This document shows positions 51,461-63,712 of a stretch of DNA of 64,000 nucleotides, piece after piece. The first letter of the stretch is position 1. Every line of letters starts with the position of its first letter. The position numbers and the translations under genes are program-made. The notes under the pieces are model-generated. The model saw only the letters and a list, made by a program, of their open reading frames with translations, searched no databases and was not told the origin of the DNA. This DNA comes from Gigantopelta aegis (lineage: Eukaryota; Mollusca; Gastropoda; Neomphalida; Peltospiridae), in the NCBI RefSeq assembly GCF_016097555.1, contig NC_054713.1, positions 9,297,109 through 9,361,108 of the forward strand, written 5' to 3'.

Positions 51461-52574
51461 AATACCCGTAACTGAATGAAACACGATTATCCAAATATCT
51501 CTCCTAACTGTATATCTAGTAGATCTCTCTGTAACGAGCAGTTCAAAAACCCGCGTGGCTCGTCTAGGTATGACCAGAGATAAGATCTTGTATAAAGTAT
51601 ATATTATTATAGCACGTTTAGTTCACTAGAAAACACAATACACTTTGGAATCTGTATTAACCTACGCTGACAAATGTACTGCCGCAGTAGTTAATTAACA
51701 ACAACAAATACTAACAACCCAGAACTGATCACTTAATTAGTTAATCTCTAGGTGTCTAGTTTACACAATATGCTAATCACTTCACCGTGACACAACACCC
51801 ACACGTGTGATAATTGAGAAACGCTTCCAGGGGAACTTAATTAATAAAGGAATTACAACTCTATTCCTAACTGGTTAATTTTTAATTAACCCTTAACTAC
51901 TCATTCAGTAACCTTGTAATACAGAATTAATACTGGTACCTATCACAATAAAGACAATAACCTACAGTTTACCTAGGTCCTCTAGGATGACTGGTTAAGC
52001 TTTATACATATATAGAACAGTGAGCCTACAGTTTACTGCGTCAGATGACCGGCAGCACCGTCTAAATAATATTGGTATAAAACAGTATTAAAATATTTAA
52101 AGTCACATCAATCACATCAAGGTTATACAACAGAGCAGAAATAATATTTACCAAGTCCAAACAGACACGTTCCCTGGAAGCCTTCCAATATGTTTCTCCC
52201 CGATATCTCTAAAACCCTAGCTATTTATCATAAAAGCCGCCTGGGAGTACATCGCGGCACCGAATACCTACAAGTGATATTTCCACAGCGACAAAGACGG
52301 GAATTTTCCTTAGATGGCCAGACTTGCTGACGCCTAGTTCGCCAGCAATACCCCGAACGTACCGAACTAGCGGAGGTATTACGTAACTACTGGCCACATG
52401 GCCTCCGCACCTGGGCTGGGTGTGTACTAGAAAGAGCTCGACGACCGTCGCGCTGAGGTATTACGTAACAAAGTGCCCATCTAGGCTTAAGTGCATATTG
52501 GAACTGCACACGGCCCTCTAAAACAATTAATATCACCACAGGCGAAAACAAAATTAAGTGCATGTTCCGTCACA
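51461..52574. other. Unique spacer between the two 75-bp array blocks
   Basis: 1.1 kb of non-repetitive DNA. Short direct repeats GGTATTACGTAAC at about 52376 and 52457, and ACAGTTTAC at about 51963 and 52028. No exon with convincing composition. Confidence 0.5.
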
Positions 52575-55500
52575 CTGGACTATCCGCTCCACACACCGGG
52601 CAGACGTATAGATCCATCTTCTCCCCCTCCACCTCAGCTTATGAACAATCCGGACTGTCCACCTTACACACCTGGCAGACGTATAGACCCAGCTTCTCAC
52701 CCTCCTCCTCAGCTTATGAACAATCTGGACCATCTGCTCCACACACCGGGCAGACGTATAGATCCATCTTCTCCCCCTCCCCCTCAGTTTATGAACAATC
52801 CGGACCATCCACCCCACACACCAGGCAGACGTATAGATCCATCTTCTCATCCTCCTCCTCAGCTTATGAACAATCCGGACCATACACCCACACACCGGGC
52901 AGACGTATAGATCCATCTTTTCATCCTCTTCCTCAGCTTATGAACAAACCGGACCATCCACACCACACAATGGGTAGACGTACAGATCCATCTTCTTACC
53001 ATCTTCCTCAACTTACGAACAATCCGGACTGATTACCCCACACACCAGGCAGACGTATATATCCATCTTCATGCCCTCTCCCTCAGCTTATGAACAATCT
53101 AGACCATCCACCCCACACACTGGGCAGAGGTATAGATCTAACTTCTCACCATCTTCCCCAGCTTATGAACAATCCGGACCGACTACCCCACACACCGGTC
53201 AGACGTATAGATCCATCTTATCTCCATCTTCCTCAGCTTATGAACAATCCTGTCTGTCCACCCCACACACTGGGCAGACGTATAGAGCCATCTTCTCATC
53301 ATCCTCGTCAACTTATGAACAATTCGGACCATCCACCCCACACACCGGGCAGACGCATCTTCTCGCCCATTTCCTCAAATTATGAACAATCCAGACCGGG
53401 CAGACGTATAGAGCCATCTTCTCACCATCCTCCTCAACTTATGAACAATCCAGACCGTCCGCCTCACACACCGGGCAGACACATCTTCTCGCTCATTTCC
53501 TCAAATTATAAACAATCCAGACCGTCCGCCCCACACACCGGGCAGACGTAGAGAGCCATCTTCTCATCATCCTCGTCAACTTATGAACAATCCAGACCAT
53601 CCACCTCACACACCGGGCAGACGTATAGATCCATCTTCTCACCATCTTCCTCAGCTTATGAACAATCCAGACCGTCTGCACCACACACCAGGCAGACGTA
53701 TAGATCCATCTTCTCACCATCTTCCTCAGCTTATGAACAATCCGGACCATCTACCCCACACACCGGGCAGACGCATCTTCTCGCCCATTTCCTCAAATTA
53801 TGAACAATCCAGACCGTCCGCCTCACACACCGGGCAGACGTGTAGAGCCATCTTCTCACCATCCTACTCAGCTTATGAACAATCCGGACCATCCACCCCA
53901 CACACCGGGCAGACACATCTTCTCGCCCATTTCCTCAAATTATGAACAATCCAGACCGTCCGCCTCACACAGCGGGCAGACGTATAGAGCCATCTTCTCA
54001 CCATCCTACTCAGCTTATGAAGAATCCGGACCATCCACCCCACACACCGGGCAGACGCATCTTCTCGACCATTTCCTCAAATTATGAACAATCCAGACCG
54101 TCCGCCTCACACACCGGGCAGACGTATAGAGCCATCTTCTCACCATCCTCCCCAGTTTATGAAGAATCCGGACCATCCACCCCACACACCGGGCAGACGC
54201 ATCTTCTCACCCATTTCCTCAAATTATGAACAATCCAGACCAGGCAGACGTATAGAGCCATCTTCTCATCATCCTCGTCAACTTATGAACAATCCAGACC
54301 GTCCGCCTCACACACCGGGCAGACGTATAGAGCCATCTTCTCACCATCCTCCTCAACTTATGAACAATCCAGACCGTCAGCCTCACACACAGGGCAGACG
54401 TATAGAGCCATCTTCTCACCATCCTCCTCAACTTATGAACAATCCAGACCGTCCGCCTCACACACCGGGCAGACGTATAGAGCCATCTTCTCACCATCCT
54501 ACTCAGCTTATGAACAATCCGGACCATCCTCCCCACACACCGGGCAGACGCATCTTTTCGCCTATTTCCTCAAATTATGAACAATCCAGACTGTGCGCCT
54601 CACACACCAGGCAGACGTATAGAGCCATCTTCTCACATCCTACTCAGCTTATGAACAATCCGGACCATCCACCCCACACCCCGGGCAGACGCATCTTCTC
54701 GCCCATTTCCTCAAATTATGAACAATCCAGACCGTCCGCCTCACAAACTGGGCAGACATATAGATCCATCTTCTCACCATCCTCCTCAACTTATGAACAA
54801 TCCAGACCGTCCGCCTCACACACCGGGCAGATGTATAGAGCCATCTTCTCACCATCCTCCCCAGTTTATGAACAATCCGGACCATCCACCCCACACACTA
54901 GGCAGACGCATCTTCTCGCCCATTTCCTCAAATTATGAACAATCCAGACCGTCCACCTCACACACCGGGCAGTCGTATAGAGCCATCTTCTCCCTATCCT
55001 CCTCAACTTATGAACAATCCAGACCGTCAGCCTCACACACCGGGCAGACGTATAGAGCCATCTTCTCACCATCCTCCTCAACTTATGAACAATCCAGACC
55101 GTCCGCCCCACACACCGGGCAGATGTATAGAGACATCTTCTCACCATCCTCCTCAACTTATGAACAATCCGGACCATCCACCCCACACACCGGGCAGACG
55201 TATAGAGCCATCTTCTCACCATCCTCCCCAGTTTATGAAGAATCCGGACCATCCACCCCACACACCGGGCAGACGCGTCTTCTTGCCCATTTCCTCAAAT
55301 TATGAACAATCCAGACCGGGCAGACGTATAGAGCCATCTTCTCACCATCCTCCTCAACTTATGAACAATCCAGACCGTCCGCCTCACACACCGGGCAGAC
55401 GTATAGAGTCATCTTCTCACCATCCTCCTCAACTTATGAACAATCCAGACCGTCTGCCTCACACACCGGGCAGACGTATAGAGCCACCGGGCAGACGTAT

Positions 55501-56135
55501 AGAGGCATCTTCTCACCATCCTCCTCAACTTATGAACAATCCAGACCGTCCGCCGCACACACCGGGCAGACGTATAGAGCCATCTTCTCATCATCCTCGT
55601 CAACTTATGAACAATCCAGACCGTCAGCCTCACACACCGGGCAGACGTATAGAGCCATCTTCTCACCATCCCCTCAACTTATGAACAATCCAGACCGTCC
55701 GCCCCACACACCGGGCAGATGTATAGAGACATCTTCTCACCATCCTCCTCAACTTATGAACAATCCAGACCGTCCGCCCCACACACCTGGCAGACATATA
55801 GAGCCAACTTCTCATCATCATCCTCAACTTATTGACAATTCAGACCGTCCGCCCCACACACTGGGCAGACGTATAGAGCCATCTTCTCACCATCCTCCTC
55901 AACTTATGAACAATCCTGACCGCCCGCCTCACACACCGGGCAGACGTATAGAGCCATCTTCTCACCATCCTCCTCAACTTATGAACAATCCAGACCGTCC
56001 GCCCCACACACCGGGCAGACATTAGAGCCATCTTCTCACCATCCTCCTCAACTTATGAACAATCCAGACCGTCCGCCTCACACACCGGGCAGACGTATAG
56101 AGCCATCTTCTCACCATCCTCCCCAGCTTATTCTG
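52575..56135. repeat. 75/67-bp tandem array, main block (about 49 units)
   Basis: Standard unit is 75 bp. A 67-bp variant (CAGACGCATCTTCTCGCC) alternates with it, giving 142-bp dimers (e.g. 53800, 53942, 54084). Plus-strand frames read MNNPDRPPHTPGRRIEPSSH-type repeats (up to 284 codons); minus-strand frames read IVHKLRRMVRRWLYTSA. The 67-bp units shift the frame, so no single long protein is encoded. Confidence 0.95.
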
Positions 56136-57329
56136 GGATATTGGTTTAAAAAGACACACTATCGAAACCTGGCCGGAGTACATCCATTTTACATAAAAAA
56201 GCACTACCATTGGATGGGCCGGAATTACCACAAAAAGGTCTTCAATGTCAACAAGTTACACATATTTTCACACTACATGTTTTCCCCTGTCAACTTTAGT
56301 CTAATATATAGTTGACACTTTAAAGCTGTCTGCCATGACATAATCACAGACATTCAGCACACTACTTGCGCGGACATATTTCCGGATCCAAATGGGAAGA
56401 TAAGTGATCTGAGGCACTTTTCTCTAGAATGCATTAAATACTGATGTAAGGACAATGTTACTTTCTGTCAAAATCTTTTTCAACATCCTTTACATACAGA
56501 CCATCAATTTCAGTGTTTTGTATAAACGATATGTTCACACAATTACTCTATTTCCTCTAATAAGCGCCGCACTTATATTCATTTCAAAACGGTCGTGGAT
56601 TGGGCGCTTATTGGAAGGAAGGAAATGATTTATTCAACGACGCACTCAACACATTTTATTTACGGTTATATTGCGTTGGACATATGGTTAAGGACCACAC
56701 AGATATTGAGGGGGGAATCCCGCCACTTCATGGGCTACTCTTTTCGATTAGCAGCAAGGGATCTTTTATATGCACCACCCCACAGACAGGATAGTACATA
56801 CCACGGCCTTTGTTACACCAGTTGTGGAGCACTGGCTGGAACGAGAAATAGCCCAATGGGCCCACCGATGAGGATCGATCCTAAACCGACCGCGCATCAC
56901 TTTTCTCTAGAATGCATTAAATACTGATGTAAGGACAGTGTCACTTTCTGTCAAATCTTTTTCTTAAGCAAATCTTTCTACAGACAAAATGTTAATCACA
57001 ATTACAGTACTTCCTCTAATAAGCGCCGCACTTATTCATTTCAAAATGGTCGCAGACCCGGCGCTTATTGCAGACCTGGCCTTTATTTCAACTTCAATAC
57101 CTCCTGCAATGTTCGAGTGCTGGTACTCTGTCCTAAGTATATGCACCATAAGTACACCGCCTCTGAATAACATGTTCCATTAGACAACTCACGTGAAATG
57201 TGGAGAGAGAGAGAGAGACCGACCCACCAAAAAAAAACCTATATGTGGGACAGACGAACGAACAGACAGGCAGAGAGAAGGAAAGACGGAGACGAAACCT
57301 ATAGTCCCTTCCGGTTGAAGACTAATAAT
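56136..57329. repeat. Duplicated GCGCTTATT segment around a SINE
   Basis: About 56404-56612 (TCTCTAGAATGCATTAAATA ... AATAAGCGCCGCACTTAT ... GGGCGCTTATT) is repeated at 56899-57070, with the SINE between the copies. 57201-57330 is the CAGACAGG repeat shared with 44.0 kb. Confidence 0.75.
56613..56898 (-). mobile_element. SINE, truncated head A / tail T2
   Basis: Minus-strand copy from the (GGAA)n tail end to AAACCGACCGCGCATC, with box A missing. Sits at the junction of the duplicated segment. Confidence 0.88.
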
Positions 57330-57652
57330 ACCAGTAAAGTTAAAGTTGTTTTTTGTTTAACGACACCACTGGAGCACATTGATTAATTAATCATCGGCTA
57401 TTGGATGTCAAACATTTGGTAATTCAGACTCGTAGTCATCAGAGGAAACCAACTACATGTTTCCTAATGCAGCAAGGGATCTTTTATGTGCACCATCCCA
57501 CAGCCATGATATCACATACCATGGCCTTTGGTATACCAGTCGTGGTGCACTGACTGGAACGAGAAATAGCCCAATGGGCCCACCGACGGGGATCGATCCT
57601 AAATCAACCGCGTACCAAGCGAGCACTTTACCACTGGGCTACTTCCCACCCT
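57330..57652 (-). mobile_element. SINE, head A / tail T1
   Basis: Complete minus-strand copy: T1 tail at the left, then body, box B complement GGGGATCGATCC, and box A complement CTTTACCACTGGGCTAC. Confidence 0.92.
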
Positions 57653-58545
57653 CAGATGAAAAGAGGAATGGATAATACCAATAAATACTAGTAGATGATG
57701 TATAGCAAGCTAAAGTGAAAAGTGAAAAGAGGAATGGATAATACCAATAAATACTAGTAGATGATGTATAGCAAGCTAAAGTGAAAAGAGGAATGGATAA
57801 TACCAATAAATACTAGTAGATGATGTATAGCAAGCTAAAGTGAAAAGTGAAAAGAGGAATGGATAATACCAATAAATACTAGTAGATGATGTATAGCAAG
57901 CTAAAGTGAAAAGTGAAAAGAGGAATGGATAATACCAATAAATACTAGTAGATGATGTATAGCAAGCTAAAGTGAAAAGAGGAATGGATAATACCAATAA
58001 ATACTAGTAGATGATGTATAGCAAGCTAAAGTGAAAAGAGGAATGGATAATACCAATAAATACTAGTAGATGATGTATAGCAAGCTAAAGTGAAAAGTGA
58101 AAAGAGGAATGGATAATACCAATAAATACTAGTAGATGATGTATAGCAAGCTAAAGTGAAAAGTGAAAAGAGGAATGGATAATACCAATAAATACTAGTA
58201 GATGATGTATAGCAAGCTAAAGTGAAAAGTGAAAAGAGGAATGGATAATACCAATAAATACTAGTAGATGATGTATAGCAAGCTAAAGTGAAAAGTGAAA
58301 AGAGGAATGGATAATACCAATAAATACTAGTAGATGATGTATAGCAAGCTAAAGTGAAAAGAGGAATGGATAATACCAATAAATACTAGTAGATGATGTA
58401 TAGCAAGCTAAAGTGAAAAGTGAAAAGAGGAATGGATAATACCAATAAATACTAGTAGATGATGTATAGCAAGCTAAAGTGAAAAGTGAAAAGAGGAATG
58501 GATAATACCAATAAATACTAGTAGATGATGTATAGCAAGCTAAAG
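57653..58545. repeat. 59/66-bp tandem array (14 units)
   Basis: Units GTGAAAAGAGGAATGGATAA ... CTAGTAGATGATGTATAGC ... AAGCTAAA. The 66-bp form has GTGAAAA duplicated. Otherwise the units are identical. The minus-strand frame repeats LACYTSSTSIYWYYPFLFSL, an artefact of the 66-bp units. Confidence 0.96.
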
Positions 58546-58858
58546 TTAAAAAACCCAACAAAAAAACCCCAACAAAATAATGATTAACACCATTTTTTTT
58601 TGTATGGAAGGTTTTAATCCATAAATAATTCATTTATCATGCAACATAAAACAAACTTCTGTGAAATATTTTCAGTAATACCCAAACTGTTATTAACATA
58701 AAATATGAATAATTATTATGCATTTAAAACTAATGACTGTCTGTGACAACCTAGACAAATGAGCAGCAAATCCAATGGCGACTAAGTGTCTTCGTCCACC
58801 ACCCATCTACCCTACTTACGATGTCAGACGTTGTGCACGAGTCAGACGTCCCTGAGCC

Positions 58859-59246
58859 CATATTTTCGAAGCTATGACATCAATATGGTGTGACGTCATG
58901 GCCTACGATGGTTTTACGATTTCGTAGTGCTAACAAAGCTTCGAAAATCCCTAGCCAGGCTACATTATCGAAGTTATCTTAGCTCTACGGTATCGTAAAA
59001 CCATCGTAAGCTATGCCATCACTATAACGTGTGCTGTAGTGACGTCACAACCTACGATGGTTTTATGATTTCGTAGCGCTAAGATGGCTTCGAAGATGTG
59101 GTCCCTGGCTACAGATTTTCGAAGTTATCTTAGCGCTACGATATCGTAAACTATTACATCACTATGGCGTGTGCTGTAGTGACGTCACAACCTTTGATAG
59201 TTTTATGATTTCGTTTTGCTAAGATAGCTTCGAAAATCTCAAGCCT
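58859..59246. mobile_element. Palindromic MITE cluster, three hairpin units
   Basis: Repeated inverted pairs: TTCGAAGTTATCTTAGCGCT with TACGATATCGTAAA, against TTTATGATTTCGTAGCGCTA with AGATGGCTTCGAA, plus TGACGTCA in between. Three such hairpins lie in tandem, and the outer ends (TTTTCGAAGCTAT / ATAGCTTCGAAAA) are inverted. Confidence 0.78.
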
Positions 59247-59811
59247 GCACATTAAACTGATATAGGCACATAAATACTATAATTTTAATAGTGACAAGAA
59301 CAAGGACAAGATTAATTAAGTAGCCTTACTGACTACTACTAACAACCACTAGACAATTATCATTTGCGCATACAATCACTTTATAGATTCACAAAAACAA
59401 ACATAAAATGGTTTTATTATAATTACATTTACCTCATATATAAATTTATATTTGAATCATATACTTAATACTTTTGAACTTCAACTTCATTCAAAACGAT
59501 CGCAGGTCTGGGGGAAAAAAAGAAGGAACGAGAGAAAGAAAGCCTCCAAAACAGGACATTTTGTATACTAAAGCCACTATATATGCGCATGTATTATATA
59601 CAGGCAAACCCGTATTAAGCAGCCATCATAGTGTCAAGAAGTGGCCTTTTAATGCAGGTGGTTGCTTAATACAGGACAGTTTTACCATATTAGATGACCA
59701 AGAATAAAAATGTGGCCTCTTAACACAGATGGTTGTTTAACACAGGGGGCCACTAGTGCAAGTTTCACTGTACATATTTTGGTCGAAAGAAAATCCACCG
59801 TTGCCACATAG
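59247..59811. repeat. Unassigned, then a dispersed GGTTGCTTAATACAGG repeat
   Basis: 59600-59760 contains three diverged copies of a GTGGCCTTTTAATGCAGGTG / GTTGCTTAATACAGG motif. No gene. Confidence 0.5.
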
Positions 59812-60010
59812 GCTAATTCTATTGAAAAGCAGCAAGGGATCTTTTATTTACAGTTACAGGACAGTACATACCAGTCTTTGGTATATACCAGTTGTAAAAT
59901 TTGGTTTTGACACAACACCCCCCTCCCCCAACAAATTCGAGTCTATTGTTGGTAATTGATCCTATGACCTGTCACACCACAGGCAAGTGCTCTACCACTA
60001 AGCTACACCT
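59812..60010 (-). mobile_element. SINE, diverged partial
   Basis: Body (AAAGCAGCAAGGGATC) and a head-like segment (GCTCTACCACTAAGCTAC). Poly-C/A insert near 59917-59930. Confidence 0.65.
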
Positions 60011-61021
60011 CAACCCCTCCAAAAGTTTTAGTGTGGTATTCACCCCCACCCACCACGATATGGTATCCATGAACAATTCGTAATATCTGGTTTCAGGGTT
60101 GTTTTAAGGATCTGCAGGGCCTGTAGCACAAACAACACCTTGGGGAGGGGGGGGGGGGGGGGGGGATGACCTGGGGAAAATAACTGTACACATCACCGTA
60201 GCCGTAGGGCCTGTAGCACGTGCTACATGAGATACTAGGATAAACCGGCTCGTGCCTTGTTTTAAAGAAATGGTTTTGGCAATTTTACACATAAATACAT
60301 AATATGTAATTAAAAACAATAAATGTGAAAATAAAATTGATTATTAAATACAATTTTACAGCTCCAGTTCAAGAGGCCTTGCCTACAACAGGAATTAGAA
60401 GTGGGGAGGGGGACACTGGCCCTCTAACTTTAAGATAATGCACCTCAGCTGCAAATCAAATTAATATACCCTGCAGTCCCCCCCCCCCCCCCCCCCCCCC
60501 CCGACACACACACAAATATATAAAGTAGTTGCCTTCCCCTACAAATATATATATTGTAGTTGTCTCCCCCTACACCTCTCAAGTTTGTCATCTTAGTTGG
60601 TCTGTTAATCAACCCCTTTTGATTTATTCAATAAAATATTACTTTTAAAATCCAATACAATTCTTTTCTTTTCTTCTTTTTCTTCGAAGTAGATGAAAGA
60701 TCAGAATTTTTACTTGGACTAATAAATCAATGATTATCATGCAATACCACTTAATGCATACTATCTAACAAAAACCTAAACCACAAAACAAATGACTAGA
60801 TGTGCAAATAAAACTAATTATATTAAGGGCAGTTCCAAAACTGATCACATAGGGGAGGTGTGGACACCTTAATGAGTATTCTAGGCATAAATGATTCACA
60901 ATCTGCACCCCTTCTCACCCCTTCATACTGTACGTGATCAGTCCTGTTACAAGCCCACACTATACTAAGCAACACAAGAAACGCCAATTGCAAAACAATA
61001 TTTAATAAAATGTTGTTTCAA
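60011..61021. other. No gene; G18 and C25 tracts
   Basis: Poly(G) at about 60147-60165 and poly(C) at 60478-60502. GGGCCTGTAGCAC occurs twice (about 60117 and 60207). The rest is AT-rich. Confidence 0.5.
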
Positions 61022-61655
61022 GAAGACATTTTTAAAAATATGAGCACATTGATTTATTAATCATCGGCTATTGGATGTCAAACATTTGGTAATTCTGACA
61101 TATAGTCCTAGAGTTTAAAGTTTGTTTTGTCTAACGATACCACTAGAGCACATTGATTCATCAAAAATTGGCTATTGGATGTCAAACATTTGGTAATTAT
61201 GACAAATAATCTTAGGGAGGATAAGGTTTGTTTTATTTAACGACACCACTAGAGCACATTGATTCATTAAAAATTGGCTATTGGATGTCAAACATTTGGT
61301 AATTATGACAAATAATCTTAGGGAGGATAAGGTTTGTTTTATTTAACGACACCACTAGAGCACATTGATTCATTAAAAATCGGCTATTGGATGTCAAACA
61401 TTTGGTAATTATGACAAATAATCTTAGGGAGGATAAGGTTTGTTTTATTTAACGACACCACTAGAGCACATTGATTTATTAATCACCAGCTATTGAATGT
61501 CAAACATTTGGTGATTCTGACATATAGTCCTAGAGGAAACTCGCTACATTTTTCCATTAGGAGCATGGATCTTTTGTATGCCGCATTCCAGACAGGATAG
61601 CACATACCACAGCCTTTGATATACAAGTCGTGGTGCACTGGCTGGAACAATGTAC
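61022..61655 (-). mobile_element. SINE, tail T1, with 106-bp tandem multiplication
   Basis: A T1 tail scrap (61022-61110), then a SINE whose tail end is repeated with period 106 bp (GGGAGGATAAGG at 61215, 61321, 61427). Body continues to the complement of GTTCCAGCCAGTG. Head absent. Confidence 0.9.
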
Positions 61656-62409
61656 ATGTATTAAAATAAGACAGAAGAAGATGGAAAAGTTGTGATTTTT
61701 ATTTCAAGTTAATGGGCTTTTAAAAAATAGAGTTTCTGCTCTAATTCATATTACATCTAATAATTTACTCTATTAGGAATATGTACAGGGTGTTTGAATT
61801 GATGTACATTTCTTTTGTTGCTCAGTACATAAAAATAATAATACTTTAAAAAAATAAATTAAACTTCACAAAATGAATATTGCTAACACCATGTACTAGA
61901 TACATGCAATAGCAACAATTACAAAACCTACAAACTTCTATATAATATTAATTATTCATTACATGTTAATTATTCATTACATTTTAATTATTCATTACAT
62001 GTTCATTATTCATTATATGTTCATTACTCATTACATGTTCATTATTTATAACCGGCTATATACACTTTATTCTGCAATCACCGTTTTTATTAGCCAATTA
62101 TGATGACCGATTAAAGCAACGTCATTACCATATATACTAGCAGATTACGACTTTTGAACTGACATTCGTGTGTTTGTTACATCCACAGATACGACAGAAA
62201 ACCTTTTACTTAACATAACACATAGGTTGTCGTACAAAGTAACTGAAATAAACAGGAAGAGTAGGGGTTTTTTCCTCTCAATTCCTGATGACAGGATAAA
62301 AATAATATCCAGTTAAGGATTTGCAATTTCGGCTTTATCCTATTCATGCTGAATAAGATACATGTATTTCCTAGTGTTATCATCAAAGGATAAAGCACAT
62401 TCTACATCC
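61656..62409. other. AT-rich; ATTCATTACATG repeats and a dispersed palindrome relative
   Basis: 61950-62045 carries ATTATTCATTACATGTT repeats. 62060-62150 is a diverged relative of the element at 45195. No gene. Confidence 0.5.
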
Positions 62410-62773
62410 TTAAAGAGACATACACTAGTTTTTAAACACTAAGGCATATTTTTTATTATTGTAGCCGTTTTTGATAACTGAAATCATACTTTACTTAGAT
62501 TTTATGGTTTAGATTATCAATTTCCGCACATTCGAAGTGTTTTTGGTTATCCTGGTGTTTTAATATCACAAAATGCATTTCTGATATTTTTAAAAACGCA
62601 CGTAATGTTATGGAGTCAAGTGTTAGTCTATTTTCAGAAAGTATTTCACCATTTTAAAGTCACAGACTCATCTTTTACTCAATTGTACCTTTATCCAAAT
62701 GTGTTACAGGTTTGTAGATTAACAAAACTTAGTGTTAATTTTCACGGGTTGAAACTAGGGTCTGTCCCTTTAA
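62410..62773. mobile_element. MITE with AAGRGACAKAC termini, TA-flanked
   Basis: Left TTAAAGAGACATACACTAGT, inverted right end TTAAAGGGACAGACCCTAGT. TA at 62411-62412 and 62771-62772. The open frame at 62605-62829 is inside it and not a gene. Confidence 0.82.
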
Positions 62774-63205
62774 AATTCGGCTTTAAGATCTTGTACCGTA
62801 TTATGTGTATCCCGTCTCTTTGGCAATAAAATGTATGTTATTATTATTATTATAATTAGTATTATTACATCATTAACCAGTTGTTCTTTATTTAAACACA
62901 TCACTTTTTATCTCAAATATTAATTGTAGTGTGAAACAAAAAACTATTAAAAAAAACCCCAAAAGGTTGAAGGTTAGTTAATAAAGTGAACATCTACATG
63001 TATGGCTTTAGTTTGTAAACAAAATATAATTCCCCAAGCAGAGCACCAAATCCTCACTTAATATACTATTAAATTCCATGTATACACTGTACATATACAA
63101 TCTTTTAGTGTTAATAAAAGTGACACAAGTAAAATACCTTTCATAGGTATACTTTTGAATGGGAAAGGAGTGGATGGATGAAAGGAATTTGCCTTAAACT
63201 TTGTG
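62774..63205. other. AT-rich, no gene
   Basis: (TTA)n near 62840. No coding or mobile-element signature. Confidence 0.4.
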
Positions 63206-63319
63206 GGCCAAAGTTTACGAAGCCTGTTTTTCTTAAATGCAGGTGTTTAAGCATTGTACATGTAAATGTATGGAGTTAAATGCGTGTAAGATAAAAAAAC
63301 AGGCTTTGTAAATTTCGCC
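63206..63319. mobile_element. Small palindromic MITE
   Basis: GGCCAAAGTTTACGAAGCC with TGTTTTTCTTA at the left is inverted at the right (TAAGATAAAAAAACAGGC, TTTGTAAATTTCGCC). Hairpin of about 110 bp. Confidence 0.75.
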
Positions 63320-63597
63320 CTGTATTTGTAGAATGGTAAAATACCAATATGAGCTGTAAATACAAAAATGTGATGCATATAATAGTATTTAAAAATAAAA
63401 AAATATAAAATTGTTATAATTAAAAAACCCCACTAAATACTATACTCGAACAAAGCGTGCTTCTTAAGAATTTAGATCAAAATACTATCTACATTGTGAA
63501 AATATCTTTATGGAAAAAACAAAAGCCCAATAAAACAAAACTGAAATCAGATATAAATATCCCTATTTCCCCGATATAAAATGACAAGAGTATTCTC

Positions 63598-63712
63598 CTT
63601 TGATATACCAGTTGTGAAGCACTGGTTGGGATGGGAAAAAACACAATCAGAGAATGGGTCTACCAAGGGGATTTGATCCTTTTACCCTATGCACCTGAGC
63701 TAGATCCCACTG
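63598..63712 (-). mobile_element. SINE head and partial body, diverged
   Basis: The complement of the body/head junction (TTTGATATACCAGTTGTGAA ... GGGGATTTGATCC) is recognisable. Tail absent. Confidence 0.6.

Noticed and set aside
54084..55684. Plus-strand frames of 284 and 249 codons (MNNPDRPPHTPGRR repeats) as a repeat protein
   Set aside because: They are produced by a 75-bp unit with few stops; 67-bp units shift the frame repeatedly, other frames and the opposite strand are equally open, and no start, splice or terminator context was found.
62605..62829. 74-codon plus-strand ORF
   Set aside because: Most of it lies within the AAGRGACAKAC MITE.
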